Shown here piece after piece: positions 1 through 12,025 of a DNA stretch of 64,000 bases. The position numbers were made by a program, and so were the translations under genes. Source of the DNA: Symbiodinium microadriaticum. Its lineage: Eukaryota; Sar; Dinophyceae; Suessiales; Symbiodiniaceae. Position 1 is the first letter of the stretch. Every line of letters starts with the position of its first letter. Under the pieces are notes generated by a model. The model was not told the origin of the DNA and searched no databases. It saw nothing but the letters and a program-made list of their open reading frames with translations. The stretch is taken from NCBI GenBank assembly GCA_001939145.1, contig LSRX01000168.1, forward strand, positions 126,627 through 190,626, read 5' to 3'.

Positions 1-812
1 GTAAACCGCTTTTTGAGAACCTTCCAAGCCCTAGATATCCAAACGAGCCCTAAACCCCTAAACCCTTAGACCCTAAACCCCTAACCTTTAGGGGTTTAGG
101 GGTCGGAATCGTTACCCTGTAAACCCTGAGCCCTTGCATTAATCAACCACCTCGTGGCTATAGCTTCCTTCCAGGCTGAGGCCTCGCCGCAGGCACTGAT
201 GCCCATGGTGAACCTCAGCCGAACCCACTGTTGGGGTCCTTCAAGTAGGAAGAGGATTCCTGCAAAGACCTCTGAATGGGGGTGCTATGATGCGAGAGCC
301 GCAATAGATAGAATCCCTAACAACCCTACACCCTAAAGTCGAATTATATAAGGAACTCTAGGGGTCAGGGCTTAGGGTTTAGGGTTTCGGAACAGCATTG
401 GTCATTCATGAGGATGCTATACTACCCAAAGCTTCCAAAAAGGATCCAACAAAATACACGGTGTGGCAACGGCTTTGTGGCTTTCTAGGGTATTGCGAGG
501 AATCTATATACTGGGTTGTATGTGGTGTCATACGGTTTTCCGGGGTCCGAATGACTCAATGCTTACGTACTTCGGTTGGGGACCTTTAATCACAAAACCG
601 CTGGCACTTGAGGAAATGAATGATCGTGAATGACTCGGGACCTTACTCAACCCTGGGCTAGGATGGAAGGTTTCAAGGGGCTTGGGGATGTTCATAATGG
701 TTTAGGACTTAGGGGTTTAGGGGTTTATAGTGTTTCTCTTAGGCTTATGGTTCATCAGGGTTTGGGATTTAGGGAGTTGCTTGTAGTCGAGTTTGCAAGC
801 TACAGCGCTTAA
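1..812. other. gene-free stretch with scattered telomere-like heptamers
   Basis: Runs of CCCTAAA and TTTAGGG variants appear near 40-110, 305-390 and 700-735. Between them is ordinary mixed-composition DNA. Open frames of about 60 codons here run through the heptamer repeats and show no recognisable motif, so I do not call a gene. Confidence 0.6.
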
Positions 813-898
813 CCCTAACACAAAAACAGCACAAAAAGCCTTACATAGTATGGTCTTTGGGCCCAAAAGCCTTCTGAGTCCTTAGAGCCTTAGGGTAA
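813..898. mobile_element. foldback element, family B (copy B1)
   Basis: Family B is an 80-95 bp imperfect palindrome. One end reads CCCTAAGGCTCAAAATAGCC, the centre contains TTTGGGCCCAAA, and the other end reads GAGCCTTAGGGTAA. This copy has a decayed left arm, an intact centre (TGGTCTTTGGGCCCAAAAGC) and an intact right end. It has no coding capacity, as expected of a non-autonomous MITE-like element. Confidence 0.65.
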
Positions 899-1047
899 GG
901 GCTTCGAAGGGCTGAACCCTTGGCTTGACGCCTGGATTTCGGGGCTTCGAGTTCCGGCCCGGGATGGGGTGCTTACTACCTTTACAATCCAAGAGGCTCC
1001 ATATACAATTGTATAAACTATAAGTAAATAGAACAATGTCTATATGT

Positions 1048-1070
1048 ACATACATACATACATACATACA

Positions 1071-1117
<47 letters not shown>

Positions 1118-1145
1118 TACACCACCACNCACCACCACCACCACG

Positions 1146-1175
<30 letters not shown>
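1048..1175. repeat. compound microsatellite (CATA)n-(TA)n-(CAC)n-(CTA)n
   Basis: Four adjoining simple repeats. Open frames over this interval on both strands (Tyr/Ile/His or Thr/Val runs) are translations of the repeat and not genes. Confidence 0.95.
1129..1129. other. ambiguous base (N) in microsatellite
   Basis: A single N lies within the CAC repeat. It probably marks a consensus ambiguity or short gap in the assembly. Confidence 0.95.
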
Positions 1176-1176
<1 letters not shown>

Positions 1177-2590
1177 CACAGCCCCGCCTACCGGGATCCT
1201 GGTTTACAATCCTTGCTACCAATAATAGGGGCCTCGATTAAGCGTTTAGGGTTTAGGGCGGGCTCTGGTCAACATGACGCTTAGTTTCTTTTCTTCTGAT
1301 AGCGAGTCCTGCAAGGAATGCTATTTTTGGTTGCCTTTGCTCCTGTATTACCCTCCTCCCTCACCCCCAATATGCCTGAAGAGGAGTATGCCAAAACCCA
1401 CTCCCCATAAGGAGATCATAAACAAAATGGGACCACACTTAGGGCTATTTTCAGGGATGGGTTGGGGCTTGATCTCCAATCCAATCAAGGTGCCGGGTTT
1501 CGCGTCTGGGCTTTAGGGGTTTCGGGTGCTCAGAACAGCTACTAAATGTTGTAAACTCCGCGGGACTGTGGAAGGTGGATCCGGAGGTCTCCAGCCGCAT
1601 CGAAGAAGTGGAGAATCTGCTGCCGCTTCCTTGGCTTTGAAGTTACCACCTTTATACAAGCATATGTTCTGTTCATCATGGTTCCTGTATGTTTCTATAA
1701 GGAACAGGCCCCTAAACCCTACATTAATGATGCCTTTTGGGCAGCAAGTCCAACAGCAAGCAATGAAGTGCGGTATTCCAGAAGTCAAGCTTCAGCTCTG
1801 GATGGCTGCCGCGCTGGAGTCCCTGAATGAGTACCTTGTGGGGTTTAGGGTTTAGGGTACGGGGTACCTGCCCATATCTTCCAGTGTCACGCAAATCCTT
1901 TTAGGGATCCTATAATCTAAATTTAGGTATATATGCTCTTGGCATCCCCGAACCTCTACCATGTGATCGACTTGTACAAACCAATCCCTAAAACCCTAAA
2001 CCCTAAAACCCTCATCACCCTGCTCCCTAAGCCCTTCACCCTGAAAACTACAGCCTGGAAAGGTGATGAGTCTTTCTGTTTGATTGAGGGGGGGGGTCTT
2101 ATCGTTCAGTACTTCAGGATCCCCTTTGGGTCAAAGTACCGAGCCATCGAAAAATTCCAAACCCTCAAACTATCCGTTTAGGGTTTAAGGAGAAGTCTCC
2201 CACCAGAAGCTTGCACCTCTAGTCCGGTCGGTGCGAAAGATTCTCAGCAAACCCAATTTCTCCTTAATACCCCAAACCATAGGGACCTTCATAATTTTAT
2301 GAGTTAAGGCACATCGTTTGCTTAAGGGGTCTTTGGGGCCGGAGTATTATTAAAAGTTTACAGTACACTTTCAACGGGCTGCAGTTACCTGTGTGGTTTA
2401 GGGTCTATAAAAGTTCAACTATCGGGAAAAGATCCCCCGGTTCTCATGCACATTGATGAAAAGCCGTAGTTCGAACTTGAACATCCCAGCAGAATCCTCA
2501 GCCCGCAACTACACGTCAAGCTTTAAGCCTTCAACCTCCACAGGATAAACTTAGATGGAACTTCCAATTCGATCTGCCACAATACTCCTG
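1177..2590. other. gene-free stretch, unique sequence plus heptamers
   Basis: Mixed sequence with small telomere-like runs near 1245, 1710, 1840-1858 and 1985-2030. A frame ending at 1855 reads 'MAAALESLNEYLVG' just before a TTTAGGG run. This faintly resembles a histone-fold helix, but it is too short to call. Confidence 0.5.
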
Positions 2591-2601
2591 GCTCGCTCGC
2601 C

Positions 2602-2878
2602 TGAACCCTAAACCTAAACCCTAAAGGCCCTAAAGGCCCTAAACCCTAAAAACCTAAACCTGAAAAGAAGCTCCTGAAGGTCCTACAAAACCGGACAGGC
2701 CCTTGCAAACCCAAAGCCCTGAACCCTCAGCCATAAACCCAAACCCTAAACCCTAAATCCTAAACCCTAAATCCTGAATCCTAAAACCTAAATCCTAAAC
2801 CCCAAACCCTAAATCCTAAACCCTAAATAAACCCTAAATCCTAAATCCTAAACCCTAAACCCTACACAATCCTAAACC
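2602..2878. repeat. degenerate telomere-like array, CCCTAAA strand
   Basis: Dense CCCTAAA, CCCTAAAT and CCTAAAC variants, with one unrelated insert at about 2655-2725. The units are degenerate, unlike a functional telomere tract. Confidence 0.9.
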
Positions 2879-2966
2879 CAATAGGTAGAGTCATGAGCCA
2901 GGCCTTTAGGGGCACGCGGCTTCGCGGGGCCATGACCGACACACTCTGAACCCGACTTGTGGAGAA

Positions 2967-3116
2967 GCATCGACTTTTTAGGGTTTAGGGGTTTAGGGTT
3001 CAGGGTTTAGAGTTTAGGGCTCAGGGTTTATAGGGTTTTTAGGGTTTATATAGGTTTATAGGGCTTATAGGGTTTATAGGGCTTATAGGGCTTCTAGGGC
3101 TTAGGGTTGGCTTTAG
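2967..3116. repeat. degenerate telomere-like array, TTTAGGG strand
   Basis: TTTAGGG-derived units drift into a TTTATAGGGCTTATAGGG pattern. The strand is opposite to the block at 2602-2878, so the two blocks are inverted about a short GC-rich spacer (2880-2965). Confidence 0.85.
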
Positions 3117-5914
3117 GGGTTAGGATGTGGGGTTTAGCTTGAGGACTTCGGTCCCAGAGGCTTTGGATCCAAGGTTTGGTCTTGAGTTCTTTGGAAGGGT
3201 GTGATACGGGGTTGGCGTGTTAGCGTTCGAGGGTTAGGGTTTAGGGTTTAGGGGTATGAAGGTCTCGTTGGTGTTGTGGTTTCATGGGGCCTTGAGAAAA
3301 CTTCTGCGACTTGTACATGTGCAATGTACATACCTGGGGACCCACTTTTGCAGGCGCTTCGCATCTGCCCCTAAACGAGGGCTTTGGGTTCAGACCGTAC
3401 CTGCGAGATGAACCAGAGCTGCGAGCGAGATAACCACAGTCAAACGCAGAGCTGCAAGTCAACAAGTAAGATCGCACCACTTAAACGTAGGGCTATAAGT
3501 ATGGTAAGACACAGCAAATGTAGAGCTACAAAAACTTATAGAGTGAAAAGAATATTCAAGTAAAGTTGTAAAAAACACGATACGCCCGACCAAAGGCACT
3601 CACAACACTATCTTAATCGCTTACCGCACTGTCGCCGGACCCTTGGAGTGGACCCAACGCCTACCGTGAACGTAGGAGCGGATCGTGAAGTTTGGGGCGA
3701 AGAGTTTGGGATGTCTCCCTAACAGCCCAGTTACCTGTATATCTGTACATTAGGTTCCTGGGAATACGGGAAAGGCTTGAAATTGATGTAATGCTTTTGG
3801 GGCTTCAGGCCACGGCATCCAGAAGTCTGGATTCATTGGACTGCTAGCTTTTCACTGTGGACCCTGGCTGAACTGAATCCCCTAAGCACCCTAAACCCTA
3901 AACCTTAAAGCCTAAACCCAAACCACCTAGCCTAAGCACGAAGGGTAAAGCCGTGGTTCAGGGCTCCAAGTCTTTACAGAAATCCTTGCCTGACTCGTAA
4001 ATTAATACCGAAGGTGTAGGGTTTAGGGTTTGGTGTTGAAAACATCTATTCGTCCTAAACTCGCGACCTACACTCAACGCGCAATCAAAATCTATGTCGC
4101 AGGTCCATGAACCCTAAGCCCTCAACCTGCTGCACCCGAGACTCCAACTAAACCTTTACCCTAGTCCGTAAGTATCAAAAACTCCTCAAAATTTAAGATG
4201 CAAACCTACAAAAGCGATTCTCTTAAACCCATGTACGGGTATCGAGTTACATCCCCACAACAAGGAGTTGTAGCGGACTAGACGAAGTCTCGGGTTGACT
4301 TTCAAGCCGAACAACCCGGCAGCAAGCACTTAGGGCCAAATCTCTGAAAGTCGTTCTAGGGCCGATGCCACCCCACGTCAAACTCAACTGTCGAAACGGT
4401 GAAAAGCCCCAGAAACCGGCTGCGTTTAGGGCTTACGGTTGTCTGGCTCGGCTACTTGAAGCGCAGTTACCTACGTAGGGGGTTACGTCGTTGCTACGGT
4501 AAAACAGGGGCCCTGTTTCTGCATGGCCCACGGACAATAGCCCATTTGGCAAAAGCACCGACAAGTGTAATCCAGTACGGTAATCAGGGACTGTGAACCA
4601 AGGGTTTCTAGAAGGGTCTTTCCTACCTCCAACAACTCACGGAGGCCACAAATACCCACACTGGATGAATAATAAGCTCATGATAGCTCTAGTTAGGTAG
4701 TTCCTAGCCTATGAATTTTGACCTGGAATATCGGTGTCTCGGTTCTATCTTGCAAAATCTGTATTGCTTCAAACTAGTTTCAACCCACAGCCCTAAACCC
4801 TAAACCCGGCCGAGCAAGGCAGCAAGCCTGCCTGCACCCGATCGCTCTGCCAACCTTGGAAATGAATGCTTGTCCCCTTAGTTGCTAAGTATAAAAAAAA
4901 GTGCACACTTTCATTTTTATAAGGGAGCATATTATCCCAAAAAGTTTAAAGTGTAGTCATTCAGCTACTAAGTCCCGGATTTACAACTTCTTGCAGCTTT
5001 GGGCTTTCCTTCTGCGGGCTTTTTCAGACTTTACCTTGAACCTTAAACCTCAAAACAGCCTACCTTTGTAAGGACGCATACAGGGAACTCGTACTAAGGG
5101 ACACCAAAAACCTAGGCTTAGAGGGCAGAGAGGGCGTCAAGTCTCAGGACTTCGACTTTAGAATAGGGAAAAACGCGACTCCTTCTAGCGGTTGCTGCAC
5201 GATAGAAGTTCCGGGATGGTTTTGAGGTTCGGTTGGGTGCAACTGAACTTGGTACTATTGCAAATATAGAAAATCTAGCTGCTTCTTGCATTCTACTACT
5301 GCGGGAGGTGCGCAGATGGAGGTGTATAGGATCAAGAACGGTGAAGGCCAGGGCAAGTGCTCCGAAAAACCAACAAGCCACCATATTCTAACTTGATTGA
5401 CGCAGTTCTACAAGTATCATACTGTCGCTGGACTTTGAAGGCTGAAGAGGGCTGCAAAGAAGATGCATCTGCCATATGCATGCATTGCTGCAGTACCCGA
5501 GGCCACCGACATGAGACGTTATCTCTGTTCATGCAACGAAGCCTTGAGCACAGCACAGAACGTAAAGTGCACCACCTTCCCCGGTTAAAAGGCCCTTCAG
5601 AGTCGAGGGTTCAGGGTGTATCTTTTAGTTTAAGGTCACGGTTTAGGGTTTAGGGTTTAGGGTATACAAGTCAACAGATCTGCTGACTTAGCAGTCAAAT
5701 GCGACGAGAACTGCAGCTCAAGTCGGCGCAGTGCGGGTTTAGGGTTTAGGGTTTAGGCTCCTCAACTCTGAAGCCTAAACCACCGAGACACCACAGGCGG
5801 ACCTGCGCCCACGAGGAGTCCATCAAAGGGGTAGTACGAGGGCACTGTAAGAGCCTCTTTTCCGATAAGGGATACTCCAATGGTTGCTGTCAGGGTTACT
5901 ATACCATCATCTAA
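3117..5914. other. 2.8 kb with no recognisable gene
   Basis: Mixed unique sequence with short heptamer runs near 3235, 3890, 4015, 4790, 5640-5660 and 5735-5755. The longest open frames are under 100 codons, overlap each other on both strands and contain no motif I recognise. Confidence 0.5.
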
Positions 5915-6000
5915 CCCTAAGGCTCAACGACTCATATTCTATGGCGTTTTGGCCCAAAGACCACACTAGATAATTACTTGGGCTATTTTGAGCCTTAGGG
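5915..6000. mobile_element. foldback element, family B (copy B2)
   Basis: Both ends are good: CCCTAAGGCTC on the left and GAGCCTTAGGG on the right. The centre is GGCCCAAAGACCACACTAGA. It is preceded by TAA and followed by TAAGG. Confidence 0.7.
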
Positions 6001-6297
6001 TAAGGGTTATCAGAAGTCTTGTTACGCAACAAAATCAGGAACTTGACTGGGGCTCGCGCTTTGAAACAACCCCCTGCTTGGCCTCGTCGAGGGTGTTTCC
6101 TGCAACAGGTGCCCAAGCAATGGGAGAGAGGTTTACTTCAATGCTTTTACAAGGTCTGAATGTCAATACTAATTTTCTGGATCATATCTGCACAAATTAT
6201 ACTAATTTCAACCCCAAATTCGGCAGGTGACGTCGCGGCTAATTTCCGCAGCGGTCGCTATTTAATTTCAAAATCGAAATTAGTGGGTTTGGGGCTG

Positions 6298-6425
6298 GTA
6301 GCAGTAGCAGTAGCAGTAGCAGTAGCGGTAGCGGTAGCGGTAGCGGTAGAAGTAGCAGTAGCCGAGCAGTAGCAGTAGCAGTAGCAGTAGCAGTAGCAGT
6401 AGCAGCCGCAGTCGCAGTAGCAGTT
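6298..6425. repeat. (GTAGCA)n hexamer microsatellite
   Basis: About 20 hexamers, alternating GTAGCA, GTAGCG and GTCGCA, with one interruption near 6361. Open frames on both strands (Ala-Val or Ala-Thr dipeptides) come from the repeat. Confidence 0.95.
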
Positions 6426-6429
6426 GCCA

Positions 6430-6750
6430 GTCCAAAAAAACACCCTATCTGGCTCAGATAGGCTCGTTTTGCCTGAAAATGCCTTGCCGCACACCACTGC
6501 AGTGGCTCCGTTAGTCCCAAAAACACCGTATCTGCTCAGATAGGCTCGTTTTGCTTGAAAATGCCTTCCCAATCCAAAAAACACCCTATCTGACTCAAAT
6601 AGGCTCGTTTTGCTTGAAAATGCCTTCCCAATCCAAAAAACACCCTATCTGGCTCAGATAGGCTCGTTTTGCCTGCAAAAGCCTTGCCGGACACCACTGC
6701 AGTGGCTCCGTTAGTCCAAAAAACACCTTATCTGGCTCAGATAGGGAGCC
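6430..6750. repeat. minisatellite with long and short units
   Basis: Units begin CCAAAAAACACCCTATCTGG and contain a short hairpin, CCTATCTG-GCT-CAGATAGG. Long units (about 88 bp) also carry the palindrome CCACTGCAGTGG, and short units (about 65 bp) lack it. The order is long-short-short-long, then a partial unit. It directly abuts the hexamer array upstream and a TTTAGGG run downstream at about 6755. Confidence 0.9.
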
Positions 6751-7104
6751 TAGGGCTTAGGGTTTAGGGGTTAGGGTTTAGGCTTCGGGGTAGATTGGCA
6801 TAAGTATAGATTAAGGCACCCTAAATAATGTCAAGGAACAACAGAGGATATTACGGAACCCTGTGGAATGTAAGGACTGACAACGAAAGGATATGGTTTG
6901 TGGCACAGTAGCATAAGTATACAATAACGAACCCTAAGGGATAAGAACAAGACTTGTTATTCTTCAGGCCCCTGTAGTACAGAGCATCTTGAAGCACCAG
7001 AAAACGGCAAGTGGCCTGCAAGACCCAGACCAACTTGTTAAAACCATCCACGCCCTTCCACTCCCCAACAGCAAACAACAGGTGAATAGCGCACTCGTAC
7101 TAGC

Positions 7105-7272
7105 TGGCCCTAAACCTCTAAGCCCTACACCCTAAACCCCTAAACCCTAAACCCCACAGCCCTAAACCCCAAAACCCTAAAAGCCCTACAGGCTAAACCC
7201 AAAGCCCTACAGCCTAAACCCCTAAACACCCCTACAGCCCTAACCCTAAAACCCTGAACCCTGAAGCCCTAG
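7105..7272. repeat. telomere-like array, CCCTAAA strand
   Basis: Variants CCCTAAACCCC, CCCTACAG and CCCTAAAG. The strand switches to TTTAGGG in the block at 7318-7480. Confidence 0.9.
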
Positions 7273-7317
7273 GCTGATAGGAGTTCCTGTAGCTTCAGCC
7301 CCGACACCGGGAAATAT

Positions 7318-7480
7318 CGGCTTTAGGCTTTTGGGGTTAGGGCTTTAGGGCTTTAAGGGTTTATGGCTTTAGAGGTTAGGTCTTTAGGGCTTTAGGCTTT
7401 AGGGGTTAAGGCTTCAGGGCTTTAGGGGTTAAGGCTTTAGGCTTTTGAGCTGTGTGGGTTTGGGGTTTAGGGTTTAGGCT
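7318..7480. repeat. telomere-like array, TTTAGGG strand
   Basis: Repeats of GGGCTTTAGG and GGGGTTAAGGCTTTA. Together with 7105-7272 it forms a head-to-head inverted pair around about 45 bp of other sequence. Confidence 0.85.
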
Positions 7481-7861
7481 TAGGGCTTCGGGTGGAGGGC
7501 CCTTGGTGCCCCCCCTGAGGTGGGGAGTTGGCGGCTGCAGCTGCGGCTTTCAGGAGTTTAGGGGTTTTATAGGACTTCTATAAGTCTCTTGGGCCTCCTC
7601 TAGGGCCAGCTCAAGGCTTATATAAGGCTCTAGGGCAAGCTTAAGGCGTAGAGGTCTATGGGCTTGGGGTTTAGGGGTTTTGGGGTTTTGGGGTTTGGAC
7701 GGTTTGGGTTGTGAAGCCCGGCCCAAGCCCTAAGGGTCCGAAGAAGCCAATAAGTAGGCACTCGGGTTTGAGGATTGGGTTACGGAAGGGTTGAGGGTTC
7801 AGGGCTTCTTTAAGGCTTAGGGTTTATTTAGGGTTCAGTTACGTAAGTTACCTAGCGGTGA

Positions 7862-7917
7862 CTAAGGGGGAGTGGAGGGGGAAATACGGGGACCACTCTC
7901 CCACTCCCCCTTAAGCA
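7862..7917. repeat. GC-rich foldback
   Basis: The left arm CTAAGGGGGAGTGG is complementary to CCACTCCCCCTTAAG on the right, forming a strong hairpin with a loop of about 27 bases. Confidence 0.7.
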
Positions 7918-8008
7918 CCAGCAAGTCGCTCAGGGTGCTTTTTTTGGGAGATTCTGGGGATAATTCGGCACTTGGACCCTCATCGAAAATCCACACTCCC
8001 CATGTAGT

Positions 8009-8139
8009 TACTTAGAGGCCCAGGGGACTTAGTAAGTCGGTTATAAGTAGGGTCATAATTGGGTTAACTCCGTTTAGGGTACTTATAACTTATAACTCTA
8101 CTTATAACCTACTTACTAAGTCCCCTGGGCCTCCAAGTA
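8009..8139. mobile_element. foldback element, family G (copy G1)
   Basis: Long terminal inverted repeats start TACTTAGAGGCCCAGGGGAC and end with TCCCCTGGGCCTCCAAGTA. The inner arms contain AGTAAGTCGGTTATAAGTAG. About 131 bp, non-coding, with a second good copy at 33025-33156. Confidence 0.8.
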
Positions 8140-8271
8140 TTCAAAACCCTAAACTCTAAACCCTAAACCCAGTCGCCTGCAGGGGCAGTCAAGAGGACGC
8201 ACAACGCCGCAGTGGCGATGGACTGTAAAGAGTTCCTCGGGCTCAAACAGATCCCTCTCAAACTCTGTGAA

Positions 8272-8327
8272 CCCTTGGGCCCAAAGACCATACTACATAG
8301 GCTTTTGGGCTATTTTGAGCCTTAGGG
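8272..8327. mobile_element. truncated family B foldback (B3)
   Basis: Only the centre and right arm are present: GGGCCCAAAGACCATACTAC, then GCTATTTTGAGCCTTAGGG. Confidence 0.6.
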
Positions 8328-8882
8328 AAAGCCTAAACCCCTAAAAACCCAGCAACACTCCCAACGACCTAAAAACCCTGAAGCCGAAAATTTACAACGG
8401 CCCTAAACCCTAACACTCTAAATCCCCGAAAGTATCAAGCCCCCTAGACTCCAAACAGACTCTAAGGCGCCAAACCGCCCAGGTTGTGTTTTGGGGCTTC
8501 TTCCCTTAAAGGCTCCTCTTGAAAGGGTTCTATAAAGGGTTACCATCAGAGGACTAAACAAGTTCAGGGGCCTCAATCATTAGAACAGGGCTTTGGGAGA
8601 AATGTTAGTACATCGTTGTCACAAGACGTCCTTAGCGGAACCATTGGTAATTCTTCCGGCTTCTATTTCAACCCCCACAAAGCCTCTAAGCTTAAAGTCA
8701 GAGCTGGACACCCAACACCCAACACCCAAAAACCAAAACCCTAAACCCAAAACCCAAAACCCTAAACCCTCAAACCCTAACCCTGAACCCTAAACCCTAA
8801 TCTAAGGCGGTGGCAGGAGCCGCTGGACCAACTCTGCCTGGAAAAAAACGTGTTCTTGTGGGTTAGGGCTTAGCCGGCTTAG

Positions 8883-8911
8883 CCATAGGCCCCTAAGTAG
8901 TTCCTTTTTGG
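8883..8911. mobile_element. family A foldback, single-arm fragment (A1)
   Basis: Only the left arm (CCATAGGCCCCTAAGTAGTT...) is present, preceded by TTAG. The same arm begins the complete copy 92 bp downstream, so the two copies may be related by local duplication. Confidence 0.65.
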
Positions 8912-8974
8912 ATTTAAGTAGGTGGGTTGAGGGTTTAGTGTTTAAGGGGTTTAGGGGTTTAGGGTGGGGCATAG

Positions 8975-9060
8975 CCATAGGCCCCTAAGTAGTTCCTTTT
9001 TGGGATTACCTTATAGGATTCTCAATATAAACCATAAAAAGGAACTACTCAGTGGCCTGT
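8975..9060. mobile_element. foldback element, family A (copy A2)
   Basis: Family A is a roughly 90-bp foldback. Its arms read CCCATAGGCCCCTAAGTAG and continue through TTCCTTTTT. A conserved AT-rich centre contains ATTACCTTATAGGATTCTAA and ATATAAACCAT. Here the right end has diverged (CAGTGGCCTGTG). Confidence 0.75.
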
Positions 9061-9061
9061 G

Positions 9062-10766
9062 CACACCTTCAGTTCTATAGGGGATAATGTGATCCCAAAA
9101 AGTTTAAAGTGTACTCATTCGGCTACGAACAAGGGTCTAGGCTGGGGTTTAGAGTTTAAGGTTTACTCAAAGTCTCTCAGGACTCAAGAAGCTTGTTTAA
9201 GCCAACAGACCATGCTGCATAAGACTTCGGGGCTAGTTGCTGTAAGGTAAGGCTTGTATGCAAACTCTACAATAATAATGGAAACCCAGATCGGCTGAAG
9301 CAGGAGTTTAGTTCCAGACCCAGACTGAGCAGAATCAGCGCCATCGTCCTAACCATTCCGAGACGAAGCCTGAAACACAGCAACACGCAAGACGTTCCCA
9401 GGAAACCAAGGCCCTCTCTTAAAAGGGCATAGTTACATTAGCTAATGTTTAGGCTTTGCAGTGAAGCATCATACCCCGCAAACGCACCAACCCGGCTTGG
9501 GTTCCCCTAAGTTCGTATAGACACTGAAGACTCCATTCTGCACTCTTTCCAACATCCGAAGCTTAGCACCCCAAACTCTCCAAACCCCAAACCCTAAACC
9601 CCAAAGACTCACCACCAAGAACCACAGCAAAGACCCTCTGAACACTCGAAACTCTAAAACGCCTCTTTAGGGTTTAGGGCTTATAGGATTAACCTACCTA
9701 AAGCTTAAACCCGTAAACCCTAAACCATAAAGCATAAAGCTCAAAGCCCACCGCAGCCTCTCTGGACCCCCTACTCGCCGCCTCTCCTCGTCCAGCAGCA
9801 AAATCCCAACACTCTAACCGCCCAAACCTCCCAAATCCAAAACCCTAACCCAACTAAACACCTAAACTTCTAGCCCCCTAAGCCACCCCAAATCCTGAAC
9901 CCTAACCCCCAAATCCTAAGCCCTAAACCCCCCCAAAACCCTAAACCCCCTTTACTAGGAAGCCGAAACCCGATAGCTAAGCCCTAAACTCCTAAACCCT
10001 AAACCCTAAGCCCTAAGCCCTAAGCCCTAAACCCTAAACCCTAAGCCCTAAGCCCTAAACCGTAAACTCCTAAACCCTAAGCCCCAAAAACCCTAGAAGC
10101 CCGAGGAAAGTTGGGATCTTCGGCCTCGGTCGCCGCCTTCGGCGGGGCCTTCAGAAGTAAGGCCAGCCTGCGCCACAGGGCACCAAAAAGGCGGGTTTAA
10201 GGTTTTAATTTTAAGTTTAGGGTTTAGGGTTTAGGGTTTGAAGTTTGAAGCTTAGGGTTTAAAGTTTAGGGCTTAAGGTTCCTAAGGTTTAGGGTTTAGC
10301 AGCCCGGATGACTAGCATGAGGCTCCGTCAGAGAGGGTCCATTTAACAAGGTTCAGCTTGGGTTGCAATAGGAGGTTCAAGGTTTTGTGGGTTTCAGAGG
10401 GTTCCTTCCTTCAAGCGGGTTCAGGGATCCGATACAAGTTTCAGGGTTTTGGGTTCTTGAAGGGTTGCTTCAAATACTAGAAGAGTCTTTGGGTTCTCAG
10501 CTTCTTTCAGTTGAAGGGCTCCTTTAAAGGGCCGGGCTATATGAGTTTCTGGTTTGGGTGTTCGAGTTCGGTTAGAAAAGGTTCTACAAGGGAGAGGGGC
10601 CAAGTTCAACGGATGCCTTTAAGTGGGTTGTGTGTAGTAAACCCTAATTAAATAGTTGGAGACCGGATTAAGGACAATGTGTGCTGGGATTCGTTCTACA
10701 TTAATCCTACGGATTGAGGCTATTGGGTTTCCAACTCTTGAGCTTCTACTGTAGCCCTAAGCGTCC
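9062..10766. other. gene-free stretch with telomere-like blocks
   Basis: CCCTAAA-strand sequence is dense at about 9570-9610, 9700-9740 and 9840-10095. After a GC-rich island (10110-10190) the strand flips to TTTAGGG at 10200-10300. I recognise no coding sequence; the minus-strand frame at 10421-10609 reads through degenerate heptamers. Confidence 0.55.
9840..10095. repeat. telomere-like array, CCCTAAA/CCCTAAG mix
   Basis: Includes a stretch alternating CCCTAAG and CCCTAAA (about 9985-10070). Confidence 0.9.
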
Positions 10767-10872
10767 AAAAAGGGTCCAAGGGACCCAATAATGAGATACT
10801 CAGGTTTCGTGTAGTAGTTATATAGTTTAATATTGGGGAGAGTATATGGTTATTGGGTACTTGGACCCTTGG
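10767..10872. mobile_element. foldback element, family J (J1)
   Basis: Ends are AAAGGGTCCAAG on the left and TACTTGGACCCTTGGGG on the right, around an AT-rich centre. The right-hand motif ACTTGGACCCT recurs at 31360, 35575, 57715 and 59105. Confidence 0.6.
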
Positions 10873-11966
10873 GGTAGGGCTTCTATGATAGAAGACGGGG
10901 AATTTACGGGTTGTCCTATCGGACTTGCCATGTTAAAACACCCCTTAAAACAGGACCATAGGGTCTTACTGTGTTGGAACTGCTTGGGATTTCATGAGGG
11001 GTCAAGTAACTCCTAAAGTCATGTTTTGTTTGACTTATGTTTTGCCATAACCGACAGACTGCAGGTTCTTGTTTAAACTCTAATATAGAGTTCTGGGGAC
11101 CTACAAAGAATCAAAATGTAAGACCGGCAATTCAAAACAGGATTTTATTCCATACGGGTTGGAAAGCTTAGATTAACAGGGTTGATACTCGCACAGGCTT
11201 TAGTGAAGCATTACAGCCAGGAAGCCTCAAAAATGAAAAGGAAGGTTCCGACCGTATGGACGTGTAGTTTGAAGACTGGCTTGAGCACTCGACTTTCCCA
11301 CATTTACTTCGATACTCGTCATTCGGGCAGAACAGAATAGTGCTACTTCTAGTAGGAAACCTAAGAAGGCTTGACCAACCGTCGAAGTCATAATACGAAT
11401 AACAAAAGCAGATTTGGACGAATCTAGCCTGGCGAACCATGGCACTGAAATGTTTTAAACTAGATGCCCTGTTTCCCAGAGATACAACAAAGATTTGCTT
11501 TTACTGGAGGCTCCAGATGAACCCTGCCCTACACCCTACCACGCCCAGATACACGAGCTATGAAACGTTGTATTTTTGTCTTAATGCCTCAATTCCTCTA
11601 AGCCTCGTCTACCCAACCCAAATGGAGGTTTCCGAAAATAGGGGACCTTAATAGTACCCTAAATAGTAGGAGCCTTATTATAACAGAAGGACCCAAACAG
11701 AAGGACCCAAAAAAAGTGCCCGAATTCAGTCCACCCAAAAACCGGAAGCCTGAGCCCAGACCCTGCGGCCTAAACCCCAAACCCTGAACCCTAAAAACCC
11801 AAACCCTGAGCTTTGAAGCCTTGGTCTCTGAACCATAAACCCAAGGCCTAACCTTCATCCTTGAACCTTCTAAAGGCCTACACCGAAGGCTCCATGACTA
11901 AGAAAATATCATCTTCAAGTCCCATTGCAAGTGCCACATAAACATACAGTATATCCCTATAACCCT

Positions 11967-12025
11967 CCAGGTACCTACTATGTAAGGCCCTAGGGGCTCT
12001 AGTACCCTATATAGTAGGTACCTGG
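11967..12025. repeat. perfect-arm hairpin
   Basis: The arm CCAGGTACCTACTAT (11967-11981) is exactly complementary to ATAGTAGGTACCTGG (12011-12025). The 29-base loop contains a further palindromic core, CCCTAGGGG. It may be a decayed MITE. Confidence 0.8.

Noticed and set aside
1-120. A true chromosome end at the left edge
   Set aside because: Heptamers at the edge are few and degenerate and no denser than inside the window.
1036-1284. Overlapping open frames across the CATA/TA/CAC/CTA microsatellite
   Set aside because: Both strands are open only because of simple repeats, and the peptides are His/Thr/Ile or Val/Tyr/Cys runs.
1762-1855. Second histone-like helix (MAAALESLNEYLVG) next to a TTTAGGG run
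   Set aside because: About 14 residues of similarity to H2A/H3 helix 2 is too little; upstream sequence does not fit a histone fold.
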